Made by a program: the position numbers and the translations under genes. From Triglochin maritima (Eukaryota; Streptophyta; Magnoliopsida; Alismatales; Juncaginaceae): a stretch of DNA of 64,000 nt. The DNA lies in assembly GCA_963682175.1 (NCBI GenBank), contig OY821772.1:46150925-46214924 (forward strand), written 5' to 3'. Shown one piece after another: positions 24,900 through 37,163 of the stretch. The notes below the pieces were generated by a model that did not search any database, was not told the origin of the DNA, and worked only from the letters and a program-made list of their open reading frames with translations. Numbering within the stretch: position 1 is the stretch's first letter; each line of letters opens with the position of its first letter.

Positions 24900-25830
24900 A
24901 ATGTGTAAAACATTTGTTTGATTTTGGTTTTGTTGATCGGCGAAGGGGAAAAGGGTAGCTGGCAACTTTGGCTCGATAAATAGACTAGAAATAGTGATTT
25001 AAAATTATTAACTTAAAAATAAATATCTTAATTAAAATAAAAAATATTTAAATTTAGTTCGGAAAACGATCCGCTCAAACTTAAAAACATTTGAGGTTAA
25101 CATCGTTCGAATTTTTATTGTTTCATTTATAATTATTATTTTTTATTTAGTAATAATATAAAATAAAACTTATGACTTAAAATTTCGATCGACTCGCCTC
25201 GTTTACACCCTTAGCATTGCACATGGTCAAAATTGTCAAATTGTGATTTGAAACCAACTCTAACTATTTGATTCTGGTAAACCCAGAACTGAACCTAATC
25301 GTGCAAAAATCAGAATCAATCCAAAATAAAAGAGTCAATTAAGTTGGTTCGGTTTCCATTTGATTTAAAAAACATGTTAAGTTATAATACAATTATTATT
25401 TACTCAATTTAAAGAAAATACACTTAAATACTTATACAACTATAGCACCATACAAACATAACAATTTAAGTTTAAATAACGGATTGAAATACTAATTCAC
25501 AAACGTAAGAGTAATACAACAAACATAACATTTGATATTCAACCTTCGAATAAAAATCCACGTCTTAAGCTGAGGTTTAGGTAATTAGAGTTTAGTTAGG
25601 GAGAGAAAAGGAAAAAAAATAGATAATATGTTCGTACAAATAAAAAATAACTATTATATTATTGTGAAACGAAGAAGATACGTGATTTTAGGGAGAACGA
25701 TTGATGTTTTTCATTGTTATATCTTCTTTTATCGTTACATTGCACAACCTCATATTTATAGAAGTTACAAGCATTCATAGTCTATACTAATTTAAACATA
25801 AATATAGATGTAATATATAAGATGTTACTT
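24900..25830. other. Intergenic DNA upstream of prohibitin
   Basis: AT-rich sequence includes the promoter of the prohibitin gene near 24.9-25.0 kb. No other element was recognised. Confidence 0.35.
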
Positions 25831-25836
25831 TAGGAT

Positions 25837-26665
25837 TTCGTGTTCCTATGTATGTATATATTTTAAAATTTTACACATGCATACATGATCGATTTCCATA
25901 TTTTTGACGATTTCATGTAAATTATTTTATATTTATTCTAATATCATACACAAAGGTTCTCTATTAACAACTATTTTTGGCAAACAAATACAAGACTAAT
26001 TGGCAACTATCTGTGGCTTCGGTTGGACAATGAAACCAGGAGGTCGACCAATCATGCACTATAAAAGTTGTTGCCATTTTCCGGTTGAACAGAACGTCGA
26101 AACGGTCGACCGATTTGACACAGTTATTGTTACTATAAATTTTTCGGTCGGACGGTGCTCCAAGTCGGTCGACCAATCAAGACCGAGAGAAGTTCCAGGC
26201 ATTTTTCAGTCAAACCACGACTTCTACTGGTCGATCATTCAATCCCAAAAAGTTCCTGGAATTTTTCAGTTGACCCACTCATCCGTCTGGTTGACCGTTC
26301 ACGAGCTCAAGAGTCATTGTGAATATTTGGTCGACCGGTACCCGAAAAACGTTCGACCATTTTTGTCTGATTTTTGGATTTATTAAATTTTAGATTTATA
26401 TCTAACGAAATTTGATCTTTGGGGTCATAGCAAATTCATATGTCATAATGTTGAACACATTATATCATGTAGTATATTATCATATGCAATGCCAATACAT
26501 TACACCTCATAATACATACATCTCATATGAATTTATTTATAATTCTTCATTTGTCGTTTTCACAACATATTGATTTTATCGATCACCACATGTATACTAG
26601 TTCACATGAAACTCGATACATCATATGAACATAAAATCAAATTTCTTGTTTCCCAATTTTGTAGT
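25837..26665 (-). mobile_element. Truncated LTR of family I
   Basis: It begins TTAGGATTTCGTGTTCCTATG, the same as the end of family I LTRs (compare 37164 onward), and includes the GGTCGACC-rich block at about 26040-26350. The homologous tail (TTTCTTGTTTCCCA) ends at about 26665. The segment with the TATA region is missing and the right part is replaced by other DNA. No terminal duplication was found. Confidence 0.6.
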
Positions 26666-26668
26666 GTG

Positions 26669-26840
26669 ACTAAGGGTGCACATGGGTCGGGTTTGGGCCA
26701 GAACCCGGCCCAACCCAAATTTTCCGGGTTTGAGAAAAACCCAACCCAAATCCGAACCCAAACTAGTTCAGGTTCAACCTAACCTGGCCCGAAAATTTCA
26801 GGTCGGGTTGGGTTGGTTCGGGTTGGACCCGAATTTAAAT
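26669..26840. repeat. Low-complexity CCCAACCC/GGGTTGGG repeat, hAT-end-like
   Basis: A left boundary AAGGGTGCACATGGGTCGGG is followed by alternating AACCC and GGGTTGG runs. This is typical of the terminal region of non-autonomous hAT elements in plants, like the MITE at 36087-36577. No matching right end was found. Confidence 0.4.
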
Positions 26841-27033
26841 ATGTCTCTAGATTAGCAAAATTTCCAAACAATCAAACATGAATTTCCAATTCCGTAAGGA
26901 TCATATCAGTTATACATCTTCATAAACAAGTATACACCACACACAAAAAAGTTCAATGCACAATGAGGAGAGCCTCAAACCATATTATGTTAGGACGCAT
27001 CATATGGAAGAATAATCTTTATCCTTCTCTATT

Positions 27034-28050
27034 TTTAGGATTTCGTGTCTCTATGTATGTATATATTTTTAAAATTTTAATACATGCATACATGATCGAT
27101 TTCATACTTTCAACAATTTTATGTACATTACTTTGTGTTTATTCTAATATCATGCAACCCTACATATATTAAAATAAAGCACAAAGAGAGAATCATATCT
27201 AAAGGTTCTCTAAAACCTTTTGAAGATCCGGAGTCACGTTGCTCGTTGAATCGCCCGTCGATTTGCCTCCGAGTGTTCACCAAAATCTAAACAAGATTAT
27301 AGAGAAATGACCTAGTCAATCAATCTCTAATTAGGCTTAGAATCTAGCTAATAACCTCTCTTTAAGCTTCTGAGATTCTTATCTCCTAAACTAAGAGATT
27401 TTCGTGGTGATTAGGGAAGAGATTAATGAGAGAAAGAATTTTTGCATTAACATAAACAAGTAGGAGGATGGGTCCTTTTATAGGCTCCCAAAAGATTCTT
27501 ATCAAGAATTATTCCTTAGTCATGATCTCCTGTTTATTATCTCCTAAAATTAATCTATAATTGCCACATAATCATCCTCTAAAACATTTTAATTAAATCT
27601 GGAATTAATCCAACCAATGATCTAATTAATCTCTTAATATTTCAGGCAGAAATCACACTGTTCGGTCGACCGAGAATTATTCGGTCAACCGAACTATTCG
27701 GTTTTAACACGTGTTCGGTGATCCGTGATCTAGACGGTCGATCGAATCCACATGAGAAAAATTCTCTGGAAAAATTCGGACAAACCACGTCTTCTCTTCG
27801 GTCGACCGTTGACTCACCAAATTTTCTCCTGGAACATAGTCATCGGATGATCATGTCACATTCGGTCTACCAAAAATACTTTTCTTGGATGACCGTTCAC
27901 ACTCGGTTTACCGAACCCGATTGTCCAGACACTCTAGACAATTTCGGTCAACCAATTGTGTTTACCCGTTCCCATTCGGTTAACCGATCCGAAGATACCC
28001 GGTCGACCGAACCCTGAACGGTTCACCGTGTTTGACCCCGAGAATACAAA
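27034..28050 (-). mobile_element. Second truncated LTR of family I
   Basis: It starts TTAGGATTTCGTGTCTCTATG and follows LTR B (37164 onward) through the region with CTAAAACCTTTTGAAGATCCGG, then the palindrome array at about 27660-28030 (for example TTCGGTCGACCG, TCGGTCAACCGAA, CGGTCGACCGAA). It stops near GTTTGACCCCGA, so the outer part of U3 is missing. Confidence 0.65.
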
Positions 28051-28455
28051 GAAATCTGACCCATTCTGACCGAGGCAATTCGGTTTTTCGATTTCAACCC
28101 GACCTATGTGCACCCGTGGAAGAGAAAATGAGCATCGGTGAAGATGTGTCATTTTCCTGTTGTGTTGTTATTAGCTAACTGCATAATGACAAATGCTTGA
28201 ACCAAAGTTAGCAAATGATAATGATTTTTGTATAACCATTTCTTGCATAACCATTAAAGAATGAATTGGAAGGCAAATTTTCTACTTAACTAAGACTAAA
28301 TATTAGGCAAGTAGAAACGGAGACATTGTAGACACATTACTTCGTGATTTGGAAATCGTTTTCCTTTGCATTTTATCCCATGGAATTAACTTTTTCTTCC
28401 TTTCTTTTTGTTGTGTTTCTTGTCTTCCCTCCGAGTTTACTACAATATCTAATAT

Positions 28456-28560
28456 GGTATTGTTATTCGTCGTTTGTAAATTACTTAAATCGTTCGTGTC
28501 AATTACCATTTTCCCCTTCACATTCCATTTAATATTCATTTCGTCTCGTCTCTTAAAATA
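28456..28560 (+). repeat. MULE-2 left terminal inverted repeat region
   Basis: After GGTATTGTTATTCGTCG it reads AATTACTTAAATCGTTCGTG and TCAATTACCATTTT, pairing with the reverse complement of the right end (41880-41941). Confidence 0.8.
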
Positions 28561-28669
28561 AAGCTTCTGTCTCAATTTTCCTCACTTTACCGGTACCAAT
28601 ATGATTGACATCATTTCATGTTTATATTTGTATCTTATATCCATTATCTTACACCTAAGAAATGCTACG

Positions 28670-30009
28670 TGACGAGTTTTATGTTTGAATTTAAAAAATA
28701 AAGAGGTTTGAAGAGAAGAGCCATGAAAGGACCCAAAAACATGGGAAAATGACTTAATTGTGAGACTTGTGGACTAAGATGCAAGGGAAAAGGACCTGAA
28801 CGTAAGACCGAAGGACCAAAGAGCAAAACAGAAAACTCTACACCATCATGGAGAGTATTTTGGCAATTTTAGTCGGGTCGGAGCTCCAACAAGCGAAGTA
28901 GATGCATCCAAGACCAACAAATACATCAAGACAAGCCCACAACAAAAATGAGCGAGATCCGGATCCTGTAGACCGCCAATTGGCGGTCCGGATCTTCCGG
29001 ATCCGTTGAGATTTCTGGAGCGTATGTATTAGTGTTTGTTTAGGTTATTTTTGGTATTTGTTTAGTCTCACATCCGGGGATTGTCTCGGATTACCTTTTT
29101 CTATGGCTATAAATAGAACTCTCCCTCCTCTCATGTACCACATCTCTCTCTTTGTGGCCATCTTCCCTACTAAGAGTGAAGCCTTGAAGCAAAACTCTGG
29201 TGGAGGAAGGGCTGCTTGTAATTGAGTGAGTTAATAATAGATGTTTTCATTAGCATGTTATTTCTTGCTTAGTTAATTTCCTTTAATGTGCTTGCTTTGA
29301 TGCTTGTTTTGTTTTATGTCATTTCAGCTTCTTTAATAGTTCTTGCTTGATTAGTGTAGTTTCATTTCAGTATAATGCTTCATTTTTTTAATGTAGTTAG
29401 TGTAATGAGTAGTGAGTAGTTTCATCCCCTTTGGGGGTGGAGTAGATGTGTGTACATGTTATGTAGATGGTATGAATGCAAGATATAATTGTTTGTGTGA
29501 AATATTAGTATGTTTGCTTGAATTAATAAGAACTTTACTTGATGGTTTCTGTCATAATTAGGTACTTTCCATGCTTGTATGTTCTTAATAACAACCTTGC
29601 ATTGCTCATATTAATCACCTAAGTTAGTGTTGTAAATGATAGGTTTTGTCATTAGGTACCTCTTATGCATCAACACACACTAACTAACTTGAACTTCTTG
29701 TTTGCATTCACCACCACACTTATTTCATGTGCACACACACACACACTCCACCCCTTAGGGGTTTTCATTCCTGAGTTCTTATCTTCCTCATTAGTTGTTT
29801 AGTTTAGTTTGTGTTGTGATTTCATTTCAGCTTTGCTAGTTTACTAGTTTAGATTAGTGTAGTTTAGTGTAATCCATTTTTCTCTCATTTCTTTCCCACT
29901 CGCCTTCGCACAAACCAAACGTCGACACACCTCCCTGTGGACGACCCGTATTTGCCACCGCTTCAACGCGGCCGTGCACTTGCGGTTTAATTAAAACGAT
30001 TCAATCACA
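28670..30009 (+). mobile_element. Solo-LTR-like insertion in MULE-2 (family III)
   Basis: The segment interrupts MULE-2 between its left end and the first transposase sequence. It begins TGACGAG and ends CAATCACA, with an imperfect 5-bp flanking repeat (CTACG at 28665-28669, ATACG at 30010-30014). A TATA box (TATAAATA, 29108-29115) lies in the middle, followed by T-rich leader sequence. A GGATCCGG-rich palindromic stretch lies near 28960-29010. CTCCCTGTGGACGACCCG near the right end resembles the 3' end of some plant gypsy-type LTRs. Boundaries are inferred. Confidence 0.5.
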
Positions 30010-32262
30010 ATACGATGAAATATTTAGCGAAACGTCTGAATCTGGCGGGGTACGTTACGCCCAAAAAACAATCGGCAGGGGCATCTGAAAAAACGTCTCC
30101 CCCATGGTGTGTTATTTCAAATTATTTCAGGTTTTATTTCAAGATTTTGGTGGTGACGGAATAGATTAAGGTGAGCTTTTTGTAAGTCAAAAAAAATTCC
30201 AACAATCGAGCATGTGACAACATGGACAAAACAAGTTGTCATCGGAGCAAGTTTTTTTGGTAGTATCCTCATATAAACCACAACGAGATAGTCGGATGAA
30301 TTGTTATCTGAGATGTGATCGCAAAAATGAATTGGGATCCAAAGATATGGATATTGCAGTACGGAAGAACAAGAAAAGAAATGGTTGCGGGTGTTTTTTT
30401 ATAAAGGTGGTCGAGCGACGAGAGCGTGATGGATGAGTCTTAGTTACTGATAGTTCCATGGTCAGCACAATCACAACCTTGCAGTTTATCCGGATGACCA
30501 CCGACAGATCAACGGTCTTAGACTCTTAGTCCTGGGGTCAAGAAAATTGTTCGTAATATGATTGAGGCACAAGCAAAACCGCATAACATCTTGTTGACTG
30601 TAAAGTAGAAATTCCCAGAGGATAATACGAATCAAAGACACATTTATAACTGTAGAGAGTACATGAGGAGAGTGAAAGCTAAAGAAAGGAATCCCGCTCA
30701 GCAGTTTTTACATCAGGCAATGCAGTATCAATACTTGAATTGGATTATGGCGGATGAAGAAACTAATGGCGTCACCTACGCATTCTTAGCACATCCAACG
30801 TCAGTTAAGTTGTTACGCACATACCCTTTGGTAATTTGCATGGATTTGACGTACAAAACGAACAAGTACAAGATGCATTTGTTCGAGATGGTTGGGGTGA
30901 CACAAGCAAACATCAACTTCCTTATCATCTATGCAATTATAAAGGATGAGACCGAGCGTAGTTACCGGAGGGTATTGGAGAAGTTTAAGAGATTTGTTAT
31001 GCAGTACGGTCAGCCTTACTGCAATAATAACGAATCGGGAGTTAGGACTCATGCGACCAGTGAGAGAGGTATTTCCTGACTCAACTCATATACATGTAGA
31101 CAGGGCGTGGTTAGTGCATAAAAAAGTTTGTGTTGAATTGGACGAACAAAATCCTTCATTTTGGCAACACTACGAACTGTAGGGTTGAAAGTGTTGATAC
31201 GGCTCTAAAAGACTGTATCACTTCATTGATTGCAACTCTCGACACTTTTTTCAACCGCGTCAACGTGGCTATTGAAATGCAGGTTACGAATATTCAAAAC
31301 TTTCGTGAGGATTCGAGACGTCAAAGTCGCACTAACTTCAGAGATGCTCTATATTAGCATCTAAATGGTCGAATTTCTCAATATTACTTGTCATTGTTGA
31401 TTCAGGAATTTAAGAGAATGCAAGACTTAAGTGATCAAGTGGAAAATCGTTGTAGGTGTGTTGTTCTGACTTCATCTGGGATTCTTGGTGCATGTACCAT
31501 CCATCGTTGTATTCAGTCAGGCGAAGAGATTTATTTAGAGCAGATTCATCCATTCTGGAGAACACTTGTTATTGGAGAAGGAGTGGACATCCCAGAGTTT
31601 GTGGATCATTCATCACAAAACGTCGAGCATTTTTGGAACCTCGTTGATGAGGTTTCTGGGAGCAACCCTGCAGTAATCCGTAGTGTCTCCCGTATTATAT
31701 ACGCGCAGCTACACCCTGATCCAAACTATGTTGAGCCCGTAGAAAATACTAAGGTTCGAGACCGACCAAGTGGAAAGTCGACACGACGAGACTCGAGTGC
31801 CTTTGAGTATTATGAGAGAGGTCATGATCGTGATAGTAATCGGAGCAGGGGTCGTGGTGGATCTTTTAGTTTGTCTCGATCGTCCGTAAACATGAGTACA
31901 GGATCTTGTATGATGACATGTTTGCTATTTTTTTTGTTATTGTCTAACTTCCAGTTATTATATATAACTTTGTTATTTTTTCATCATGTAGTGTCTGGAC
32001 GGATGGACGTAGACGACTTCCCATATCTAGATAGACTCTCAGGAATCATCTTACCATTTCTTGAGTGGTGGAATGATGTACGTGCGGATGGCAAATATGG
32101 ATTTTGATGTGTTACAAATGCTTTTCATGGTGATGAAGACAATTGATTTTACGCACGTCGTGCGATTTCTAATGAAATAGGCACACATCCCATTTTTTAG
32201 CACATTTATTATGACGGTGTGGTATAGGCTCGTCGGCGAATTGATTGGGGCAGAGGATATTG

Positions 32263-34289
32263 TGAAGGGAATGTGTTCTAAAAGTTTTACTTTTAAATGT
32301 CAATTATTATGAATTGAATGAGAAATCATTTTGTTCCTTGTTTATGTTATTCGTCTATTAAAAGTGTTAAGGAAGAAGCTTTTGGTCCTTAACCGTAGAG
32401 CTCTAAAAGATAATGGTTTACATAAAACAAAAGATATTCGCAATCATGGTAATTAACATGAGACATTAATTACCGAGTTAAGATTGTCGTGTTGGTCATA
32501 GATCATTGTAGCTCTACAAGTGAGTGACAATACGGGTACGCAAAAGAGGAAAATACTAGTTTTGTATACCGAATTGACATAATAAGTAAAATATTATAGG
32601 AATGTGTTTCTGTGTCATTAATATTTTACTGTGTCCTTGGTCCTTTGATATGAGACTTATATCCGATCACTTAAGAAATGCTTGATTAGACTAGTGTCTT
32701 GAGCTATCGATAAGTGTAGTGTAAAGGCATTGGTTGGTTAAGTATGACTTTTGTTGGAGAAGATAGTTGGTCAAAAGATTATCATTGCCCCTCTTAATTG
32801 AGTAATGATATTAGTGGGCCCTTTGATAAAGCAAAGTTGTAATGTGCACAATGTGATTTGAGTTAAGTCACATATCTATAACTAGCTTAAAGAGATCAAG
32901 AAATGAATAGTAATACAAAGATGACACAATACTACTTTGTGCGTATTCTTAATATCATGAGCAAGGGACGGACACAAGTGGTGCACTACATCACTAAATG
33001 GATCGGGTTTTGGTTCGAGTGGAATTAAGACATCTAACTAATTGGGAGCTATAATGTGTAGCTAGATACCGCTTATAGCTTGTGATATTAAGTTCTTAAT
33101 ATCACTGCCAACTTAGTTTAGATCATCTCATAGGTCACACCACAAAACTGGGAAACAAGAAATGAGGATTTTGAGTTCATAAGGTGTGTCAGGTTTCATG
33201 TAGAAAATATGACACATGAGGTGAACAAGCAAAATCAAAATTATGTTGTGATTAATAACATAATTAGAATCTAAATTAAATTCATATGTGATGTAAATAT
33301 TATGGGGTGTAATGATTTATCATTACATAGGATAATATGTTACATAAGTTGTGAACTTACTACTAATCCCGAAATGTCAAATTTTGTAGGGGTTAAACCG
33401 AAATTTGACCAATCTGCAGTATTGTGCACAAACGGTCGACCGGTTAACCGTAAAACGTCGACTGAATGTTGCACGGCCGACCAGATGTGTTTCGATCGTA
33501 ACAGGGAATTTCGTTTGTTCGTTTTCGGTCGACCGAGTATATCGGTCGGTCGACCGAACATTGCGATGAAGTATTTTTCTGTTACGAACGGTCGACCGAA
33601 ACTTGGTCTAAACGGTCGACCGAATCTCCAAACGGTCGATCGGTCCAGACGGTTTTCTGCAGAATTAATTTAAGAATTAATTAGATCATGCATGGAATTG
33701 GTCCATAACTGATTTAATTCATGGCTGAGATTATTTGTTAGCAAATAATGGATGGTTAGATAGAAGTTTGCATGAAATCATGGGCAAGAGGTTGCACATG
33801 AATATGTAATTTGGAGAGAACTTATAAATACAAGTTTATCTCATTACCTTGTTAATTAAATCATTATCTTCTTGTGAAAAAATCTCTCTAAAAAATTCTC
33901 CACGAATTTCTTTAATTCTTGAGTTTAGTTTTAGTTTTCAGAGATCTTTTTCTCAAGGGAATTAAAGAATGGTTAGTAGTTAAATTCTAAACCCTATTGG
34001 AGATTGAGAGGCTAGCTCTTCTCCCTCCGATGTTGTTTAGAGTTTGGTGAATACTCGGGGGCATCCGACTCAGCGACAAGCATCCTCAATGTCTTCGGAT
34101 CATCAAGAAGTTTTAGAGAACTTCTAGGTATGAAATTCGGAGCCCATGTTTGTTTTAATAAAGTTTTGAAACTAGTTATTGAAACAAATCGATGCATGCA
34201 TGAAACAAATCATAGAAAATTGTAATTGATTCTTATTGTGCATAAAAAATTCGAAAATATATATGTGCAATTAAACTAGAAATCCTACA
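32263..34289 (+). mobile_element. Solo LTR A (family I) in the OTU region of MULE-2
   Basis: The 2,027-bp insert begins TGAAGGGAATGTGTTC and ends AATCCTACA, flanked by the perfect 5-bp repeat TATTG (32258-32262 and 34290-34294). TG...CA ends, a 5-bp duplication, an internal TATA box (33823-33830) and lack of coding sequence identify a solo LTR. A palindrome array of CGGTCGACCG type lies at about 33430-33650, upstream of the TATA box. The right part after the TATA box contains a C/T-rich leader-like region. The parent superfamily is unknown. Confidence 0.88.
33823..33830 (+). promoter_or_regulatory. TATA box of solo LTR A
   Basis: CTTATAAATACAAG is well placed as the LTR core promoter, about 170 bp downstream of the palindrome array. 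The same arrangement is found in solo LTRs C and D1. Confidence 0.6.
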
Positions 34290-36086
34290 TATTGTGGCGA
34301 GGATCACTATATGGAGATTATTTGCGACTTGTTTTTGATTGCCAATAATTGTAAGTGTGCAGTTATGTGCTTCGGACTTGGAGATAATGGTTCTTTATGC
34401 CCGTGTATTACAGTACTACCGTGGGAGAGCCTGTCTACCATGACGAAACCATGCAGAGAGTTAATCATTGCTCATTTAAGGGAGGTACAAACATTACATT
34501 AGCTTAGAATTATCTGAGAGAGTCTCAGTACCTCCTATAGCGATGTGGTTTCAAATTCGAGATAAGAGTCTTGTTGGATAGGAGCTGGAGTAGGAACAAA
34601 TGAGAGCCTATTTGGAGCAGTTACATTGTAGATATTGATTGTAACGTGTAATTTGTAATGGATTCGTAAATTACTGGATTTTTAATAATGTGTAACCTGT
34701 TTATACATTATATTGTGTTATTTTTTTATCAGATTTTAAATTTCAAATGCAAGTACATATAGCAAACAAGGAAAATATATATTCATCATAAATAATAATA
34801 ATAATACAACTGATAAACAAACACAAATAAAAAAATACATACGGTACAAGCCGACTAAAACTACATGTACAACTACGTCTTAATCTCCAAATCAGTGTCA
34901 GAAATGCCAAACTGATTGTTCAACGCGCTTATGAATCCATCACACTCTAAATATGCAGCTCTCGTGTCCTCGTTAGGCATCAGGTCCCTATAGTCCAAGA
35001 ATGGTTGCGCAATCCGTAGTGTATTTCCCACCCACTGTATATAAGAGCAAATAAGCTTCAATTAACAGTAAAAATAAAATATATATTAAAAATAAAAATA
35101 GATTAAAAAACTTACCGCATCGGCACAGGTCATATCTGGTAGACTGTCAGGTCTCTCAACGGTACCGAGCACAAGAAAGGGATGTGAGTACTTACGAAAC
35201 CAAGCCAAATAATCTGCATCACAAGTGGAAGAATCACAACTATGTGCAAGATCGGCAACATAAAGTCTGACTTGTATCGGAAATGTGCGCCAAATCGATT
35301 CCACGGTCAAAGCGGGTACGTAAGGTCGTACGTCGCAGAAGTCTTTGGCCGCACTGCATGCTCTGGCGTTGGATGTCAATCGGGATCACCTAAACGTATC
35401 CTAACTGACGTAAGACGCGATCAGGCATATAAGGCTCAATAATATCCCGATAACGAATATAACCACCCATCAATAATGTCCTCGGCACCTCCGCAGCGGG
35501 GTGGGGACCACAAGGTAACCACTCCACCTAAACGTTGACACATTAATAATAATTATTAGTATAATTGAATAAACGTAAATAATATAGTCTTATACCTGTG
35601 ATGCAATCATATGATTTAGTCGTCTGCAAATGGAACGTAATCGGGCCTCGCTCTAGACGGTCCACATACGCGAACGAGGACGACCTGACACAATGATATG
35701 CCGCTCCTGATGCGGGCGGAAAGAAGGAAAGTACTCATATATCCAAGCCTACAACAACGTAAGACAACATGTCATACCTCCATAATCAGTACGACTAGCC
35801 ATCCCCAACTGGCGACACAGGTATGTCAACGTCACCGACCCCCATGAGTACTCAGCAATGGTATTCGGGTCCCTAGCCTCCAATATGTCACGTGGTCTTA
35901 CCATGCAACCGCTTTTGTCGACAAACAAGATGCATCCGAGCAATAAGTACAGGTAGGCAGTCAAATGTGTTTCATCAGGTCGTAGAGAATGAGGACGTCT
36001 ACAGAATCAATACTAACACCACCACCACTCCAAAAGGGGTTATCATTCCCAAGGCCAGCAACGGTCACCCCGAGTAGCTCGGCTAT

Positions 36087-36577
36087 TAGGGATGTAAATG
36101 GGTAGGATTTTACTCACAACCTGCCCCGCCCCGCCTAATGCGGATAGTGGACAAAAAACTGCTACCACCAATCCACTACCCGCATAACCCGCCTAATAAG
36201 CAAGTCGGGTTGCGGTTGTCTTGCAATCCACCCCTCATAACCTGCAACCTGCCTAATCAAATATATTATTAAATTTTTATATACCAAAATTATTTTTAAT
36301 GTTTCAATTTTACCCATAACCATTAACCAAATGTACCAAGTCGTTATTCAACACTCACCAAATGTCTAATTTTTCACTCACCACACATCTAATTTTCCAA
36401 AAAATGCAATAAGTGATTATTATCTCTCATGTTTCGATGTTCTTTTATTTTTCTTAGGAAAAATAAAAAAAAATTAAAAAACCCGCCAAACCCGCACAAC
36501 CCGCCCCACCCCGCATACCCGGTTAACGTAGGCAACGCGGGTAGCGGTGGGTCAAAAACTCACTCCGCTTACACCTA
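36087..36577. mobile_element. Non-autonomous hAT-type MITE in the MULE-2 PMD gene
   Basis: The 491-bp insert has ends TAGGGATGTAAATGGG and, on the reverse complement, TAGGTGTAAGCGGAGT. It is flanked by 8-bp repeats TCGGCTAT (36079-36086) and TCGGCTAC (36578-36585), 7 of 8 matching. An 8-bp duplication and TAGGG-type ends fit hAT. The subterminal regions are rich in CCCGCC / GGGTTG runs. Confidence 0.8.
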
Positions 36578-37163
36578 TCGGCTACATAACTCTTCAGCTC
36601 AACCGTCGATGTCTGAGCACCAACCATACGACCCTCAACATGAATGCGAAGTATCAAGACCACTTCATGCATCATAATCGCCATCTCTCCGAAAGGCAGG
36701 TGGAAAGAGTTCGTGTCAGGTTGCCACCGCTCCACAAACGCAAATGTCAACGGCATGTCAATGTAAGTGAACATGCTCCATGGCAAGTGACCTGAATTAC
36801 TAGCAACAATGGTCTGCGTGATATCGGTACTGAAAACTGATTACCAACTCTACAGTGTAATACATGCTCTGTTTCGATTATGGCACTTCAGAACCTTCTG
36901 ATCCTCGCCCGCCCAAATACGTCTACCGATGTGGCCGCGAATTGGAATTGCCAGTCACAAGCCTACCACATCTACCCTTCCGAACCACTACTCAGTAGTA
37001 GAAAAACTATCACGTCACCCCCGTCCTCTACCAAACGCCTCCTCCCGCTCCAACTCCAACACATATTGCCCCATCATCGTCACTCTACTCATCGTCACCC
37101 TCCTCATAATCGAAAATGTCATCATCATCAAATGAGTCATTACGTGTTTGATGATGACGTGCA

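Larger units (their letters stand above)
30060..34640 (+). pseudogene. MULE-2 transposase-OTU remnant
   Basis: Sequence related to 9919-12932 resumes near 30060 (a single remnant of the GC-rich repeat near 30080-30110). It then shows FAR1-domain pieces (30236-30436), a MULE core (30663-31079, with MDLTY), and a 3' part of the transposase after a deletion of over 200 bp near 31080-31100. The SWIM-like region and tail (31130-31900) follow. The OTU exon begins near 31992 after a TAG acceptor, is cut by the solo LTR at 32263-34289, and continues at 34295-34620. Frameshifts and stops are frequent, so no product is expected. Confidence 0.8.

Noticed and set aside
24334..24965. Long open frames on both strands over the prohibitin gene, including a 195-codon plus-strand frame
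   Set aside because: They are shadow frames of a GC-rich coding exon; the minus-strand prohibitin frame explains the sequence.
33302..33673. Open frame of 123 codons with repeated GRP motifs
   Set aside because: GRP comes from translating GGTCGACC palindromes in the U3 of solo LTR A; similar frames at 38674 and 39942 have the same cause.
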